Part shown: in pieces, positions 1 to 7,433 of the stretch
Layout of the letters: each line of letters opens with the position of its first letter
Numbering within the stretch: position 1 is the first letter of the stretch
Notes under the pieces: model-generated
The model's database searches: none
Told to the model about the DNA's origin: nothing
Seen by the model: the letters and a program-made list of their open reading frames with translations, nothing else
Program-made: the position numbers and the translations under genes
Source of the DNA: Desulfosporosinus lacus DSM 15449
GTDB lineage: Bacteria > Bacillota > Desulfitobacteriia > Desulfitobacteriales > Desulfitobacteriaceae
Direction: 5' to 3'
Assembly: GCF_900129935.1 (NCBI RefSeq)
Contig: NZ_FQXJ01000028.1
Location: 1-49,682 of the forward strand
Length of the DNA: 49,682 nt

Positions 1-758
1 GCTGGGCCAGCGTTGAACGCAATAATGGTGTGCGCGCTCTCGCTCGCAAACAAGCAGTCATTAAATCCCTTTATCGTTATTTGCTGCGCGAGGATATGAT
101 TTCTAAAGATGTTACTATCAAGCTAGACCCGATTAATGTCAACCAAAAGCTTCCTAAAGCTCTTGAGCCTAATCAAATTGCTGACCTTACTGACGTTTTA
201 CAGAACGGTGTTGGTTTATCTAAGGAACAACTCAAATATCACGCATATACTGAAAAACGCAATTACGCAATATTTCTTACCTTTATTGGTACAGGATTGC
301 GTTTATCCGAACTCTGTCATCTTAATCTCACAACTACAAACCTTAGTAAAGGCTACTTTGAAGTTATTCGCAAAGGAAATAAAGAAACAGTCGTATACTT
401 TAATAGTGAGATCAAGGAAGCTTTGGACGATTATCTTCAAAATGAACGACAACGATATGCTCAAGGCAAATCAGAGGCATTATTTCTCTCTATGCAAGGA
501 AAACGCATAAGTACAAGAGCAGTACAAAATCTCATAACAAAATATATGGCAATTCTTAAAACATTGGGACATAATACTGACGGTTTTAGCGCACACAAAA
601 TGCGTTCAACCTTTGCCACATTACTACTCCGTGAAACGGAAAACCTGGCAATTGTACAAGACGCTTTAGGACATACCGACCCCAGAACAACAAGAATATA
701 TGCTAAGGTTCTAGATGAACAACTTAAACGTTCAGCCGAATTGATAAAGTTTAGGTAG
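1..758 (+). CDS. Tyrosine recombinase/integrase, 5' end outside window
   Basis: Site-specific tyrosine recombinase of the XerC/XerD integrase class, which cuts and rejoins DNA through a tyrosine. The frame is open to the left edge: codons from base 3 read WASVERNNGV before the GTG at 30, so the start lies outside the window. The visible part holds the end of the SAM-like core-binding domain and the whole catalytic domain. Catalytic residues are Arg in GTGLRLSEL, Lys in IRKGNKE, His and Arg in SAHKMRST, and His plus Tyr in LGHTDPRTTRIYAKV, so the visible catalytic domain looks intact. A strong hairpin terminator follows 10 bases after the stop. Whether it is a resident Xer-like enzyme or the integrase of a mobile element cannot be told without the upstream sequence. 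Confidence 0.9.
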   Translation, partial: WASVERNNGVRALARKQAVIKSLYRYLLREDMISKDVTIKLDPINVNQKLPKALEPNQIADLTDVLQNGVGLSKEQLKYHAYTEKRNYAIFLTFIGTGLRLSELCHLNLTTTNLSKGYFEVIRKGNKETVVYFNSEIKEALDDYLQNERQRYAQGKSEALFLSMQGKRISTRAVQNLITKYMAILKTLGHNTDGFSAHKMRSTFATLLLRETENLAIVQDALGHTDPRTTRIYAKVLDEQLKRSAELIKFR

Positions 759-768
759 GAAATTAATT

Positions 769-807
769 AACGCCCACCTTTGTTGAAATCAACAAGGGTG
801 GGCGTTT
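769..807 (+). terminator. Rho-independent terminator of the recombinase gene
   Basis: A 17-bp stem, AACGCCCACCTTTGTTG pairing with CAACAAGGGTGGGCGTT (one G-T wobble), has an AAAT loop and is followed by TTTTATTT. It also separates the recombinase from the convergent mocR gene. Confidence 0.9.
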
Positions 808-833
808 TATTTGTCTGATTCTTCCTCGCTAGG

Positions 834-2345
834 TTAAATAATCGGCCATACCGAAGAAGGAGGTGCATCGTTATCTTTAATCTTTTTTGTTATTTGTGTC
901 AAGGTTTTGGCCAAGCGCTGCACACTTTCAAGCAAAACGGTTTCATTGTGAGTCGTAAAACAGAGACGAAACTCATTATCAGGGGTGGGCATTGTATGGA
1001 AAGCTTCGCTAGGCACAAAGGAAATTCGGTTTTTTGCAGCAGCTTGTAGGAGTTGTTGGGAAGTACCCGCTTGTTTTAACTTACACCAAAAGTAAAACCC
1101 TCCCTCCGGCACCTTAAAATCAATATCTTTTACACACAAACGCAGGAGAGCTTTTGCCATTGTATCTCGGCGTTTTTTGTATTCTCTCCGAACCTTGGTC
1201 AGATGCTCTGCAAGCTTCCCTTCATTTAAGAACATGGTCACGAGCCATTGGGCTATGTTGCTTGAATGCAAGTCAATAAACTGTTTTTCCAAGGCAAGCC
1301 GATTGATTAAAACAGGCGGACCTGCAAGATAGCCTGTACGTAAACCTGGGAATAGGATCTTCGAGAAAGTTCCCAAATAAACTACTCCTCCGTAGGAATC
1401 CATTGCTTTAAGAGCCTGAGGCGGCTGTTCACCATAACACAAATCGCTGTAAGGATCATCTTCCACTATAACAAGCCGATGACGTTTTGCGAGTTTTACC
1501 AAATCTTTGCGCTCTTGTTCCGGCATTACCCTGCCGGTCGGGTTTTGATAGGTAGGTATGATATATAACAATTTCGGCCGGTAACGAATTAGAAAGTCCT
1601 CCAACAGCTCTATTGAAAATTTTTCCGAGTAAGGGAGGCTTAAAATCCTTGCTCCTGCAGCCTGAAAAACTTGGATAGCACCGATAAACGTTGGTGTTTC
1701 CATCACAACATAGTCGCCAGGTTCCAATAATACTTTGCTCAGTAAATATATGCCTTGTTGGGATCCTGAGAGAGTTAGTATGTTCTCCGTCGAAGCCGGT
1801 ATCCCCTTCTCGCTCAACATTGCGGCAATTGCCCTTCTCAATGGGTAATAACCTTCTGTAGGAATATGTCCAAAATCTGCAGGGGGGACAGTTCCAATAT
1901 TGTGGTTAAATAACTCGGTAAAGGTTTCCAGAGGATAAAGGGCTGGATCAGGCATACCTGCAGCCAGAGATATAGTACCCGGAGCATTAGTAGAAACCAG
2001 ATCCCTCAGGATTGACGCTAAAGGGTTTTGAGGATAGGCAGTAAACAGTTGGGGCCAGGGGACTTCAGATAAGGACTCTAAATCACGTGCTTGCGCTACA
2101 TAAGTCCCGCTGCCTACTTTGGTCCATACCAATCCCTGCTGTTCCAACTTACGATAGGCATTGATAGCAGTTGTACGGCTTACAGCAAAGAGGTCAGCTA
2201 ATTCCCGTTCAGGGGGAAGCTTCGTACCTGAAGGCAAGATTTGCTTTTGGATTTTGTCAGCAATGAGTAAGGAAATTTGCAGATAGAGGGGTTGCTTATT
2301 AGAGGTATCCAACTCTGTGCTATTTAGGTATTTGGATATGTCCAT
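834..2345 (-). CDS. MocR/GabR-family PLP-dependent transcriptional regulator
   Basis: 503-residue regulator of the MocR subgroup of GntR proteins. A winged helix-turn-helix (about residues 14-80, with KLPPERELADLFAVSRTT) is joined to a fold-type I aminotransferase domain (about 115-490). The PLP lysine is visible in LGTFSKILFPGLRTGYL and the cofactor-binding motif in VIVEDDPYSDL. Family members bind PLP and an amino compound to switch DNA binding. An AAGGAGAAA ribosome binding site precedes the ATG. It is divergent from azlCD across 109 bases that hold an inverted repeat and overlapping promoters, so it most likely controls azlCD and itself. The ligand, probably an amino acid exported by AzlCD, is inferred from context. 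Confidence 0.9.
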   Translation of the reverse strand: MDISKYLNSTELDTSNKQPLYLQISLLIADKIQKQILPSGTKLPPERELADLFAVSRTTAINAYRKLEQQGLVWTKVGSGTYVAQARDLESLSEVPWPQLFTAYPQNPLASILRDLVSTNAPGTISLAAGMPDPALYPLETFTELFNHNIGTVPPADFGHIPTEGYYPLRRAIAAMLSEKGIPASTENILTLSGSQQGIYLLSKVLLEPGDYVVMETPTFIGAIQVFQAAGARILSLPYSEKFSIELLEDFLIRYRPKLLYIIPTYQNPTGRVMPEQERKDLVKLAKRHRLVIVEDDPYSDLCYGEQPPQALKAMDSYGGVVYLGTFSKILFPGLRTGYLAGPPVLINRLALEKQFIDLHSSNIAQWLVTMFLNEGKLAEHLTKVRREYKKRRDTMAKALLRLCVKDIDFKVPEGGFYFWCKLKQAGTSQQLLQAAAKNRISFVPSEAFHTMPTPDNEFRLCFTTHNETVLLESVQRLAKTLTQITKKIKDNDAPPSSVWPII

Positions 2346-2366
2346 TTGGCATTTCTCCTTATTTTG

Positions 2367-2400
2367 TATCCAATTTATATTATATAAGCATAATTGGATA
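2367..2400. promoter_or_regulatory. Inverted-repeat operator between mocR and azlC
   Basis: Perfect 9-bp arms TATCCAATT and AATTGGATA are separated by 16 bases. The repeat covers the -10 box and most of the spacer of the mocR promoter and ends immediately before the azlC -35 box. One bound regulator could therefore block or tune both genes. Binding by the adjacent MocR protein is inferred from position. Confidence 0.7.
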
Positions 2401-2407
2401 TTTACAA
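2379..2407 (-). promoter_or_regulatory. mocR promoter
   Basis: On the minus strand TTGTAA (2402-2407) and TATAAT (2379-2384) are separated by exactly 17 bases, a good SigA-type promoter reading into mocR. Its -35 overlaps the azlC -35 on the other strand. Confidence 0.7.
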
Positions 2408-2429
2408 TATTTTCGTTTCTCGTTAAGAT
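2401..2429 (+). promoter_or_regulatory. azlC promoter
   Basis: TTTACA (2401-2406) and TAAGAT (2424-2429) are separated by 17 bases, with the azlC ribosome binding site about 15 bases downstream. It starts right after the operator's right arm. Confidence 0.6.
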
Positions 2430-2454
2430 TTAAAGAAATATTAAAGGTAGGTGG

Positions 2455-3186
2455 ATGATTATGCTGCTATCAAATCTCCTCTCAGGTAAGAACGAACTAG
2501 CGGAAGAAGTATGGGTTGCACTTCGCGAATGCACCCCAGTGGTGCTTGGAGTAGTGCCCTTTGGTATCACCTGCGGGATAATGGGGCTTACAGCAAAAAT
2601 GTCAGGAATAGAAACTATTCTAATGTCTGTCTTTGTTTTTGCAGGTGCGTCACAGTTTATTGGCATTACCATGCTGAGCGCAGGCATAACGGGCTGGGGA
2701 ATTCTTATGCTTACAACCTTACTGGTAAACTTACGCCACTTGATCATGGGATCATCCTTGGCACCCTATATGGTTAGACTGCCCTTTCCCCTTCAAGCAT
2801 TCCTGGCATTCTTTTTGACCGATGAAGCCTATGCCTTGACCATTAGCCGAATTCACAAGACCAGATACAGCGTGCCCTATCAATTGACTGTGAGTATTGT
2901 GCTTTATTTAGTTTGGGTTTTAGCTACTATTACCGGGGTAGTTTTGGGAAGCTACATTTCCGACCCCTTAACTTGGGGGCTTGATTTTGCCATGCCGGCA
3001 ACTTTTTTGGTATTGCTGATACCGCTGTTGGCAGACCGCATCAGTCTAATTGTATTCGCTATAGCTGCAGTGGTTTCAGTAATTGCTGCCCTGTACTTAC
3101 CGGGTAAATGGTATATTATTATCGCCTGCCTTATAGCCAGTTTAATAGGGGGTTTATTAGAGGGGGATAGCGAACATGCGCAGTGA
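2455..3186 (+). CDS. azlC: AzlC family branched-chain amino acid exporter, large subunit
   Basis: 243-residue integral membrane protein of the AzlC family (LIV-E exporters), which with AzlD exports branched-chain or related amino acids. Hydrophobic segments run through the whole protein. The family core is visible at ECTPVVLGVVPFGITCG and in VFAGASQFIGITML, followed by NLRHLIMGSSLAPY. The ATG at 2455 has AAAGG 7 bases upstream; ATG 2461 is the alternative. The 3' end overlaps azlD by 11 bases, so the two are translationally coupled. The divergent MocR gene is its probable regulator. The exact substrate is not shown by sequence. Confidence 0.93.
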   Translation: MIMLLSNLLSGKNELAEEVWVALRECTPVVLGVVPFGITCGIMGLTAKMSGIETILMSVFVFAGASQFIGITMLSAGITGWGILMLTTLLVNLRHLIMGSSLAPYMVRLPFPLQAFLAFFLTDEAYALTISRIHKTRYSVPYQLTVSIVLYLVWVLATITGVVLGSYISDPLTWGLDFAMPATFLVLLIPLLADRISLIVFAIAAVVSVIAALYLPGKWYIIIACLIASLIGGLLEGDSEHAQ

Positions 3187-3493
3187 AGTTTTATACATCA
3201 TTATAGGGATGACCTTGGTTACATATTTCACCAGATTTGGAGCACTAGCTTTGTTCCGGTTTACAGGGGTTCCAATTTGGTTAAACAGATGGTTAAAATA
3301 TGTCCCAGTTGCCATATTGACGTCCTTAATTGTCCCTTTGTTACTTTCGCCCAAGGGATATTTGGATATTAGTTTATACAATGATTACCTGATTGCGGGC
3401 ATAGCTGCCGCTTTTGTGGCCTATAAGAGCCGTAATATCATCGCTACCTTGGGTCTTGGGATGTCAGTTATGTTTGTCCTGAAGTTATTATAG
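3176..3493 (+). CDS. azlD: AzlD family branched-chain amino acid transport subunit
   Basis: 105-residue hydrophobic protein with about four membrane spans, the normal length for AzlD, the small partner of AzlC. The typical opening LYIIIGMTLVTYFTRFGAL and the segment LKYVPVAILTSLIVPLLL are visible. Its ATG lies inside the end of azlC (11-base overlap), implying coupled translation and a 1:1 complex. No clear terminator follows directly; the next structured element is the palindrome at 3606. Confidence 0.92.
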   Translation: MRSEVLYIIIGMTLVTYFTRFGALALFRFTGVPIWLNRWLKYVPVAILTSLIVPLLLSPKGYLDISLYNDYLIAGIAAAFVAYKSRNIIATLGLGMSVMFVLKLL

Positions 3494-3605
3494 AGAACTA
3501 CTTAATTCAAAAGCTATACAACGACGGAAGCCCCTAATAGCTATTACGCCTCAATATCCAAATCAGAATTTGGGCAATCCCGACAAGGATGGGAGCCTTC
3601 TCTTC

Positions 3606-3650
3606 GGCTTGTCCCACAATTCGACAGCGCTGTCGAATTGTGGACAAGCC
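3606..3650. repeat. 45-nt palindromic element
   Basis: Two arms, GGCTTGTCCCACAATTCG... (3606-3628) and its complement (3629-3650), abut with no loop. The central 30 bases (3614-3643) are a perfect palindrome centred on AGCGCT, and one extra C bulges on the left. There is no T-run, so it is not an ordinary terminator. It looks like a REP-type dispersed palindrome, but no second copy exists in this window. Confidence 0.7.
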
Positions 3651-3858
3651 CGGCCGGGTCTGACGTTAACTATTTGGTTTACGATACATCGTTTTTAACT
3701 CCATGTGCATGGTTTTTGACGCCAAAGGCTGTTCTTTCGTGCATATATTACGCAGAACTACCCGCAAATCCTTGCAAAATCTAAACTTTTCGAGAAATTA
3801 GCAAACCCTAATTAAGGACATCCTTGTATGGGTATAACCTTTCTTCCATCCCACGTAT

Positions 3859-3898
3859 AAAAAACCCCGAAATCCATAATCAAAGGATTTCGGGGTTT
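3859..3898 (-). terminator. Terminator of the tRNA transcript
   Basis: On the minus strand AACCCCGAAATCC pairs with GGATTTCGGGGTT around a 9-base loop, followed by TTTTTTA. It lies 16 bases beyond the 3' end of tRNA-Leu. Confidence 0.85.
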
Positions 3899-3913
3899 GC
3901 TAAGTAGTCTGTA

Positions 3914-4000
3914 TGGTGCCGATGACCGGAATCGAACCGGTACGGATATTACTCCGCGGGATTTTAAGTCCCGTGCGTCTGCCAGTTACGCCACATCGGC
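3914..4000 (-). tRNA. tRNA-Leu (anticodon TAA)
   Basis: 87 nt including an encoded CCA. The acceptor stem GCCGATG closes the molecule, the anticodon stem-loop is CGGGA-CTTAAAA-TCCCG with anticodon TAA, and the T arm carries GGTTCGATTCC. The long variable arm (CGGAGTAATATCCG) is the class II hallmark that confirms leucine. It decodes UUA/UUG. It is the second tRNA of a two-gene transcript after tRNA-Cys. Confidence 0.95.
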
Positions 4001-4008
4001 AAATTGAT

Positions 4009-4083
<75 letters not shown>

Positions 4084-4113
4084 AGATTGAGTGGCCGTTT
4101 AAACCGGAATTTC

Positions 4114-4142
4114 ATATTAGCATTTTTAACTTACGTTGTCAA
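4114..4142 (-). promoter_or_regulatory. tRNA operon promoter
   Basis: TTGACA (4137-4142) and TAATAT (4114-4119) on the minus strand are separated by 17 bases and lie about 30 bases upstream of tRNA-Cys. This is a near-consensus housekeeping promoter. Confidence 0.85.
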
Positions 4143-4195
4143 CAGCTAATCTGAATTGTGATTGAAAACTCTAAACATATCACGCCATAAGTTGA

Positions 4196-5146
4196 TTACT
4201 TTGTTTGTAATACCCGTTCTGCAAATTGATTAGTTAGACTCATTATTTTTTCATAGTCTAATAGTTTCTTCAGCCAATGATCAGGAATATTCGAATACCC
4301 ATAATGAACACCAGCCATACTACCCGTAATTGCTCCCACTGTATCCGTATCCCAACCTAAATTCACTGCTTTAAGCACTGCGTCCTCAAACGACGATGTA
4401 GTGAGAAAGCTCCAGAGAGCAGCCTCCAAGGATTCAACGACATAGCCCCCCGATTTTATATCACTTTCATCAAGATCAGGAAGTTCACCGCTAATAATAC
4501 GTTTAAAATGACTTAATTGCTTACCAATTTTGCGGTCTATAAAAAACACAGTTTGAGATTTAAGTCTCATAGTGTCATAGGCTTTTTGGGGACTGCTCCC
4601 TTTTAGTAATTCTCTCACGAACAGAGAATACAAACTGCACGCCAATTGGCTGCGCGGATGTCCGTGGGTTATCTTGGAAACTTCACACATCCGCTGAATC
4701 ATAGTGTAATCAGATTCATGGGCGAAAAATAGGGTTGCTGGGAGAATTCGCATCAGGCTTCCATTCCCATTACTTTTTGCATCAGTAGGACCCGCTTTAA
4801 ATGGAGCGACCCCATGGATCAATCTCTTCATGGCTATTTCTGTAGTTCCGCCTATATCAAAGGACTTGCCCAACGGAGTCAAATAGCCATCACGATACCA
4901 CATTACAAAGCGACGAGCAATATCAGCAGGATTATAGCCCACCTCATACAGACTTTCAGCCAGACAGAGTGTAAGGGAACTATCGTCCGACCATGCTCCC
5001 GGTTCAAGTCCAGAGGCACCTCCTCCCCTCATATCTGTGATTGGGTTTTTCTTTATTTCTGTTTTCGTCATGAACTGGACAGGTAACCCTAAAGCGTCAC
5101 CGATAATTACCCCCATGACTCCACCAATTATTGCATCTCGTTTCAA
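4196..5146 (-). CDS. ADP-ribosylglycohydrolase (DraG-like)
   Basis: About 316 residues, the usual size for the ADP-ribosyl-glycohydrolase fold. These enzymes remove ADP-ribose from proteins, nucleic acids or small molecules using two divalent metal ions. Metal-binding motifs are visible: GDALGLPVQF near the N-terminus, WSDDSSLTL, NGNGSLMRILPA and GWDTDTVGAITGSMAG near the C-terminus. The longest frame opens at a GTG (5155) that lies inside the GGGGAG ribosome binding site. TTG at 5146 has that site 8 bases upstream and is preferred. It is a single gene, with no ADP-ribosyltransferase next door, so its substrate is unknown. Confidence 0.9.
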   Translation of the reverse strand: MKRDAIIGGVMGVIIGDALGLPVQFMTKTEIKKNPITDMRGGGASGLEPGAWSDDSSLTLCLAESLYEVGYNPADIARRFVMWYRDGYLTPLGKSFDIGGTTEIAMKRLIHGVAPFKAGPTDAKSNGNGSLMRILPATLFFAHESDYTMIQRMCEVSKITHGHPRSQLACSLYSLFVRELLKGSSPQKAYDTMRLKSQTVFFIDRKIGKQLSHFKRIISGELPDLDESDIKSGGYVVESLEAALWSFLTTSSFEDAVLKAVNLGWDTDTVGAITGSMAGVHYGYSNIPDHWLKKLLDYEKIMSLTNQFAERVLQTK

Positions 5147-5381
5147 ATGAACCACTCCCCAATTTTATTGACCATGACTGTATTATTTGAGCTTTTAACC
5201 ACTTTAATTAACGCCATATTAAAACTCTTTAAGTATGGCCAATATCAAAGAACTGACTATATCACTTACCAGAAAAAATTAATTTCCTTTTTTGACTCTA
5301 GACAATAGCACCGGACGTTCAACATTGAAGTGAGTCCCTGGTTCTATTGTTTAGCATTACCACGCACTCCACGTGCCTCTG

Positions 5382-7133
5382 TCACGTTGAAAGTGCTGTA
5401 TTTTTCTCCGGCTCATCACTATATATAGCCATTGATTTTCCTAATACTTTTTCGATAAATACACTTGTCAGTTCAGGATCAAATTGAAAACCTGCATTTC
5501 TATGTAATTCCGCTTTTACTAATTCATCTGGTAATGCACTCCGATAACTTCTCTCACTAGTCATTGCATCATAAGCATCCGCTATCGTTAATATTCTAGA
5601 CACAAAGGGGATCTCTTCTCCTTTTAAGCCTTTTGGGTACCCTTTCCCATCCCATCTTTCATGGTGATACAATACGTAGTTAGCAATGTCGGACATATCA
5701 TTGATCGTACTTAGAATTCTATAGCCTATTTCAGGGTGGCGCTTAATTTCCTTCCATTCATCGTCTGTAAAGTTACCAGTCTTATTAAGTATAGTTTCGT
5801 TTATAGCTATTTTGCCTATATCATGTAGTAATCCAACCGTCATAAGTTCCTCATTATCATTCTCAGGCATTCCGAGTACTTCTCCCATGCTTTTGCATAA
5901 CGCTGAAACTCTATGTGAGTGCGCCTCTTCTCTTTTGTTTTTCTCATGAAGCGTATTAATGATAGCACCCATTGTTTTCCCTCTCACACTTGGACTCTCC
6001 AAGAGTTTTTTCTTATACATATGGTCCTCAGCCTTTTTGAATATTTCTCGATTATTTTCTTCTTCATTATTCTTGGTTTCATAACCAAAGGAAATAGAAA
6101 CATCAATGGATCCTACTTTTTCTTTTAATGACAGATCCTTGATCCGTTTAATGATTTTCTCTGTTACAAAAGCATCCGTTTTAGGTAATATAATAACAAA
6201 TTCATCCCCTCCGAGTCTGGCAATGATGTCATCAGCTCGGCATCCCCTCTTTATCACTTCTGCTACTTTCTTAAGAAGCTCATCACCCATGACATGTCCA
6301 AAGGAATCGTTGATAAGTTTTAACCCATTTACATCAGCCATAACAATGGTCATAGGAAGGTTTCTTTCTGTATCTAACCGTTTTAACTCATCTTCATAAA
6401 ATCTTCGGTTGAATAAACCTGTTAAGGGGTCTGTGTTTGAAACCCACTCCAGCTTTTCCATATTATATTGCAGTGATATTATTTGAGATGCTGAGGATAT
6501 CCCTGCATAAACAAATACATATCCTAAAATGATAAATACTAAAAACAATAGCATGTCCCATGTAGGGTTAAAACTTTTCGAATGTTCGAATGATATCGTA
6601 TAGTTATTAAGTAATAACAAAAATGCAAGAATTGGGTAGAGAGACATAAAGCTTATGGTTTTATTGGATACTTTGTTAAGAACCATTTTGTAAGGTTCAC
6701 TTATAAAAAAATAAGTGGCTAATAACAATAATACCTGAATACAAATTCTAAAAATATATATAAGGTTGAGAAAATATTTCAGATCATCAATACCAGAAAA
6801 TAATTGTACAGATGATATGGCAATTACTAAACATATTGTTGAAAACATCCAAATGCTAAACATTGCAAATACTTTTTTTGTTATTGATTCTTCAAATACC
6901 AAATTAATATACGATATGTATAAAAAAGAATTTAAATATAATACATATTCAATAATTATGGGATCTTGTATATATTGTTTCGCACAAATATTAGTAATAT
7001 AAATGAATAACGTGATTAATAAGAAGGTGTTCAAACAGAATTTAAAGGATTTTTTTCTTGTAAGTAAAGTATGTGTTGTTAAAACATTAAGGATAGCAAT
7101 TAAGAATAAGTACGAATTTTGAAGTGATATCAA
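5382..7133 (-). CDS. Membrane GGDEF + HD-GYP cyclic-di-GMP enzyme
   Basis: 583-residue protein. The N-terminal 220 residues hold about seven hydrophobic spans. A GGDEF domain (about 232-380) carries the active-site motif GGDEF at 308-312 and an RADD inhibitory site five residues upstream. An HD-GYP domain (about 390-565) carries HDIGKI (437-442) and HHERWDGKGYPKGL (from 490). GGDEF domains make cyclic di-GMP and HD-GYP domains degrade it. Both signatures are complete, so the enzyme may be bifunctional or one domain may be regulatory. TTG at 7133 is the start, with AAGGGA 9 bases upstream. It is transcribed alone. Confidence 0.93.
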   Translation of the reverse strand: MISLQNSYLFLIAILNVLTTHTLLTRKKSFKFCLNTFLLITLFIYITNICAKQYIQDPIIIEYVLYLNSFLYISYINLVFEESITKKVFAMFSIWMFSTICLVIAISSVQLFSGIDDLKYFLNLIYIFRICIQVLLLLATYFFISEPYKMVLNKVSNKTISFMSLYPILAFLLLLNNYTISFEHSKSFNPTWDMLLFLVFIILGYVFVYAGISSASQIISLQYNMEKLEWVSNTDPLTGLFNRRFYEDELKRLDTERNLPMTIVMADVNGLKLINDSFGHVMGDELLKKVAEVIKRGCRADDIIARLGGDEFVIILPKTDAFVTEKIIKRIKDLSLKEKVGSIDVSISFGYETKNNEEENNREIFKKAEDHMYKKKLLESPSVRGKTMGAIINTLHEKNKREEAHSHRVSALCKSMGEVLGMPENDNEELMTVGLLHDIGKIAINETILNKTGNFTDDEWKEIKRHPEIGYRILSTINDMSDIANYVLYHHERWDGKGYPKGLKGEEIPFVSRILTIADAYDAMTSERSYRSALPDELVKAELHRNAGFQFDPELTSVFIEKVLGKSMAIYSDEPEKNTALST

Positions 7134-7242
7134 GTCAAATCTTCCCTTATCTAAATTATTTGTCCAGTATTTTTATACAATTCCACTTATTTCCTCAAAA
7201 TCCTTCCGAGAACACATAAATATTACAAGGAACAACAAAAAG

Positions 7243-7285
7243 AGCCCGAACATATCTAAATCAGAAGAATTGAATTCGTCGGGCT
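7243..7285 (-). terminator. Possible terminator (second hairpin after xylB)
   Basis: On the minus strand AGCCCGA pairs with TCGGGCT over a long loop, followed by CTTTTTG. The stem is short, so this is a weak backup to the hairpin at 7337-7374. Confidence 0.45.
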
Positions 7286-7336
7286 AACTTGAAACACCTA
7301 GGAAATATAGATTTGAGGTATTTCAGAGAAAGCTTA

Positions 7337-7374
7337 AGGGGTTATAGCGAAACATTAGTTTCGCTATAACCCCT
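7337..7374. terminator. Strong hairpin after the polyol operon
   Basis: Perfect 17-bp stem (AGGGGTTATAGCGAAAC and its complement) with an ATTA loop, 60 bases past the xylB stop. There is no T-run on either strand, so it may protect the 3' end of the mRNA rather than act as a classical terminator. Confidence 0.6.
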
Positions 7375-7433
7375 GTCATTATACTGAGTAGGTTCACTCA
7401 CAAAGATCTCTTATAATCCTGCCGTTCACAGAC

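Larger units (their letters stand above)
3494..3913. other. Gene-free stretch between azlD and the tRNA genes
   Basis: 420 bases without a supportable gene. It holds the long palindrome at 3606-3650 and the tRNA operon terminator at 3859-3898. The rest (3660-3855) shows no ribosome binding site with a matching reading frame. Confidence 0.6.
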
